Below are positions 60,001 through 60,355 of a DNA stretch of 60,355 nucleotides, one piece after another (position 1 is the first letter of the stretch; each line of letters starts with the position of its first letter). The translations under genes and the position numbers were made by a program. This DNA comes from Smithella sp. (GTDB lineage Bacteria > Desulfobacterota > Syntrophia > Syntrophales > Smithellaceae). Location of the stretch: contig JAAYKU010000182.1 in the NCBI GenBank assembly GCA_012522275.1, positions 1 through 60,355 on the forward strand, written 5' to 3'. The notes below the pieces were generated by a model, which had not been told where the DNA came from, ran no database searches, and saw only the letters and a list, made by a program, of their open reading frames with translations.

Positions 60001-60017
60001 ATCGGAATGGTTCCGAT
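60001..60017. promoter_or_regulatory. Inverted repeat directly abutting the Fur-family start codon
   Basis: ATCGGAA-TGG-TTCCGAT then ATG at 60018. Confidence 0.6.
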
Positions 60018-60355
60018 ATGGATGAAATTGACAAAAAACAGATGATCGGCCGGATGAAAGAAAGAGGCCTCAAGCTCACGCCGCAGCGTCTTGCTGTTGT
60101 TGATGCTCTTGTAGATAATTATCGCGAGCATCCGGGGGCGACGTTGATATACAGCGAGGCACGTAAAAAAGCTCCACATATAAGCCTCTCGACGGTTTAT
60201 GCTACACTGAAGGAATTTTCCGAAAACGGCCTGATCAGACAGTTGGAATTCGATCGCATGGAAAACCGCTATGATATTGATCTTTCCGACCATGTAAATC
60301 TCATCTGCTACCGCTGCGGAAAGATTGTGGACTATTATATGCCGGACTCAATAAA
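60018..60355 (+). CDS. Fur/PerR family transcriptional regulator, truncated by window end
   Basis: Own translation: MDEIDKKQMIGRMKERGLKLTPQRLAVVDALVDNYREHPGATLIYSEARKKAPHISLSTVYATLKEFSENGLIRQLEFDRMENRYDIDLSDHVNLICYRCGKIVDYYMPDS; not in the ORF track because it has no stop in the window. Confidence 0.92.
   Translation, partial: MDEIDKKQMIGRMKERGLKLTPQRLAVVDALVDNYREHPGATLIYSEARKKAPHISLSTVYATLKEFSENGLIRQLEFDRMENRYDIDLSDHVNLICYRCGKIVDYYMPDSI

Noticed and set aside
1-60355. CRISPR array or rRNA operon
   Set aside because: No regularly spaced repeats and no rRNA-like sequence were seen on reading.

Overview
The window looks like a chromosomal segment of a Gram-negative, anaerobic deltaproteobacterium-like organism (Syntrophales-like gene content; inference, no taxonomic search was run). 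Most of it is ordinary: mtaD-like deaminase, class I adenylate cyclase, hrpA, slipin/NfeD, UDG, coaBC, the rapZ-hprK-ptsN-hpf-rpoN-lptBAC-kdsC-kdsA block, xerD, rpiB, tag, hcp. There is one tRNA-Leu(TAA) and no rRNA or CRISPR array that I could see. The most unusual region is a tightly coupled minus-strand operon at 53728-58604. It contains (i) a PTS EIIA domain fused to an octopine/nopaline-type opine dehydrogenase, (ii) a protein resembling a B12-dependent mutase, and (iii) an asparagine-synthetase homologue whose N-terminal glutaminase Cys is Ala (MAAIAGIF instead of MCGIAGIF). I regard this as the best candidate for an undescribed pathway. Second is a DRTGG/HATPase/PHP plus NuoE / 2Fe-2S / NuoF-GltD-fusion cluster (38127-44708) with no hydrogenase subunit, which resembles a Sporomusa-type (Stn) electron-bifurcating transhydrogenase. 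Other items include a NUDIX-RsbRD-like fusion, an hcp/Crp-family divergent promoter with a perfect palindrome, a guanidinium-exporter-like gene inside the kds-lpt operon, a TonB-ABC metal uptake operon, dispersed hairpin repeats, and an AT-rich J-domain gene next to the tRNA. All family assignments are by eye from the translations; no database search was run.
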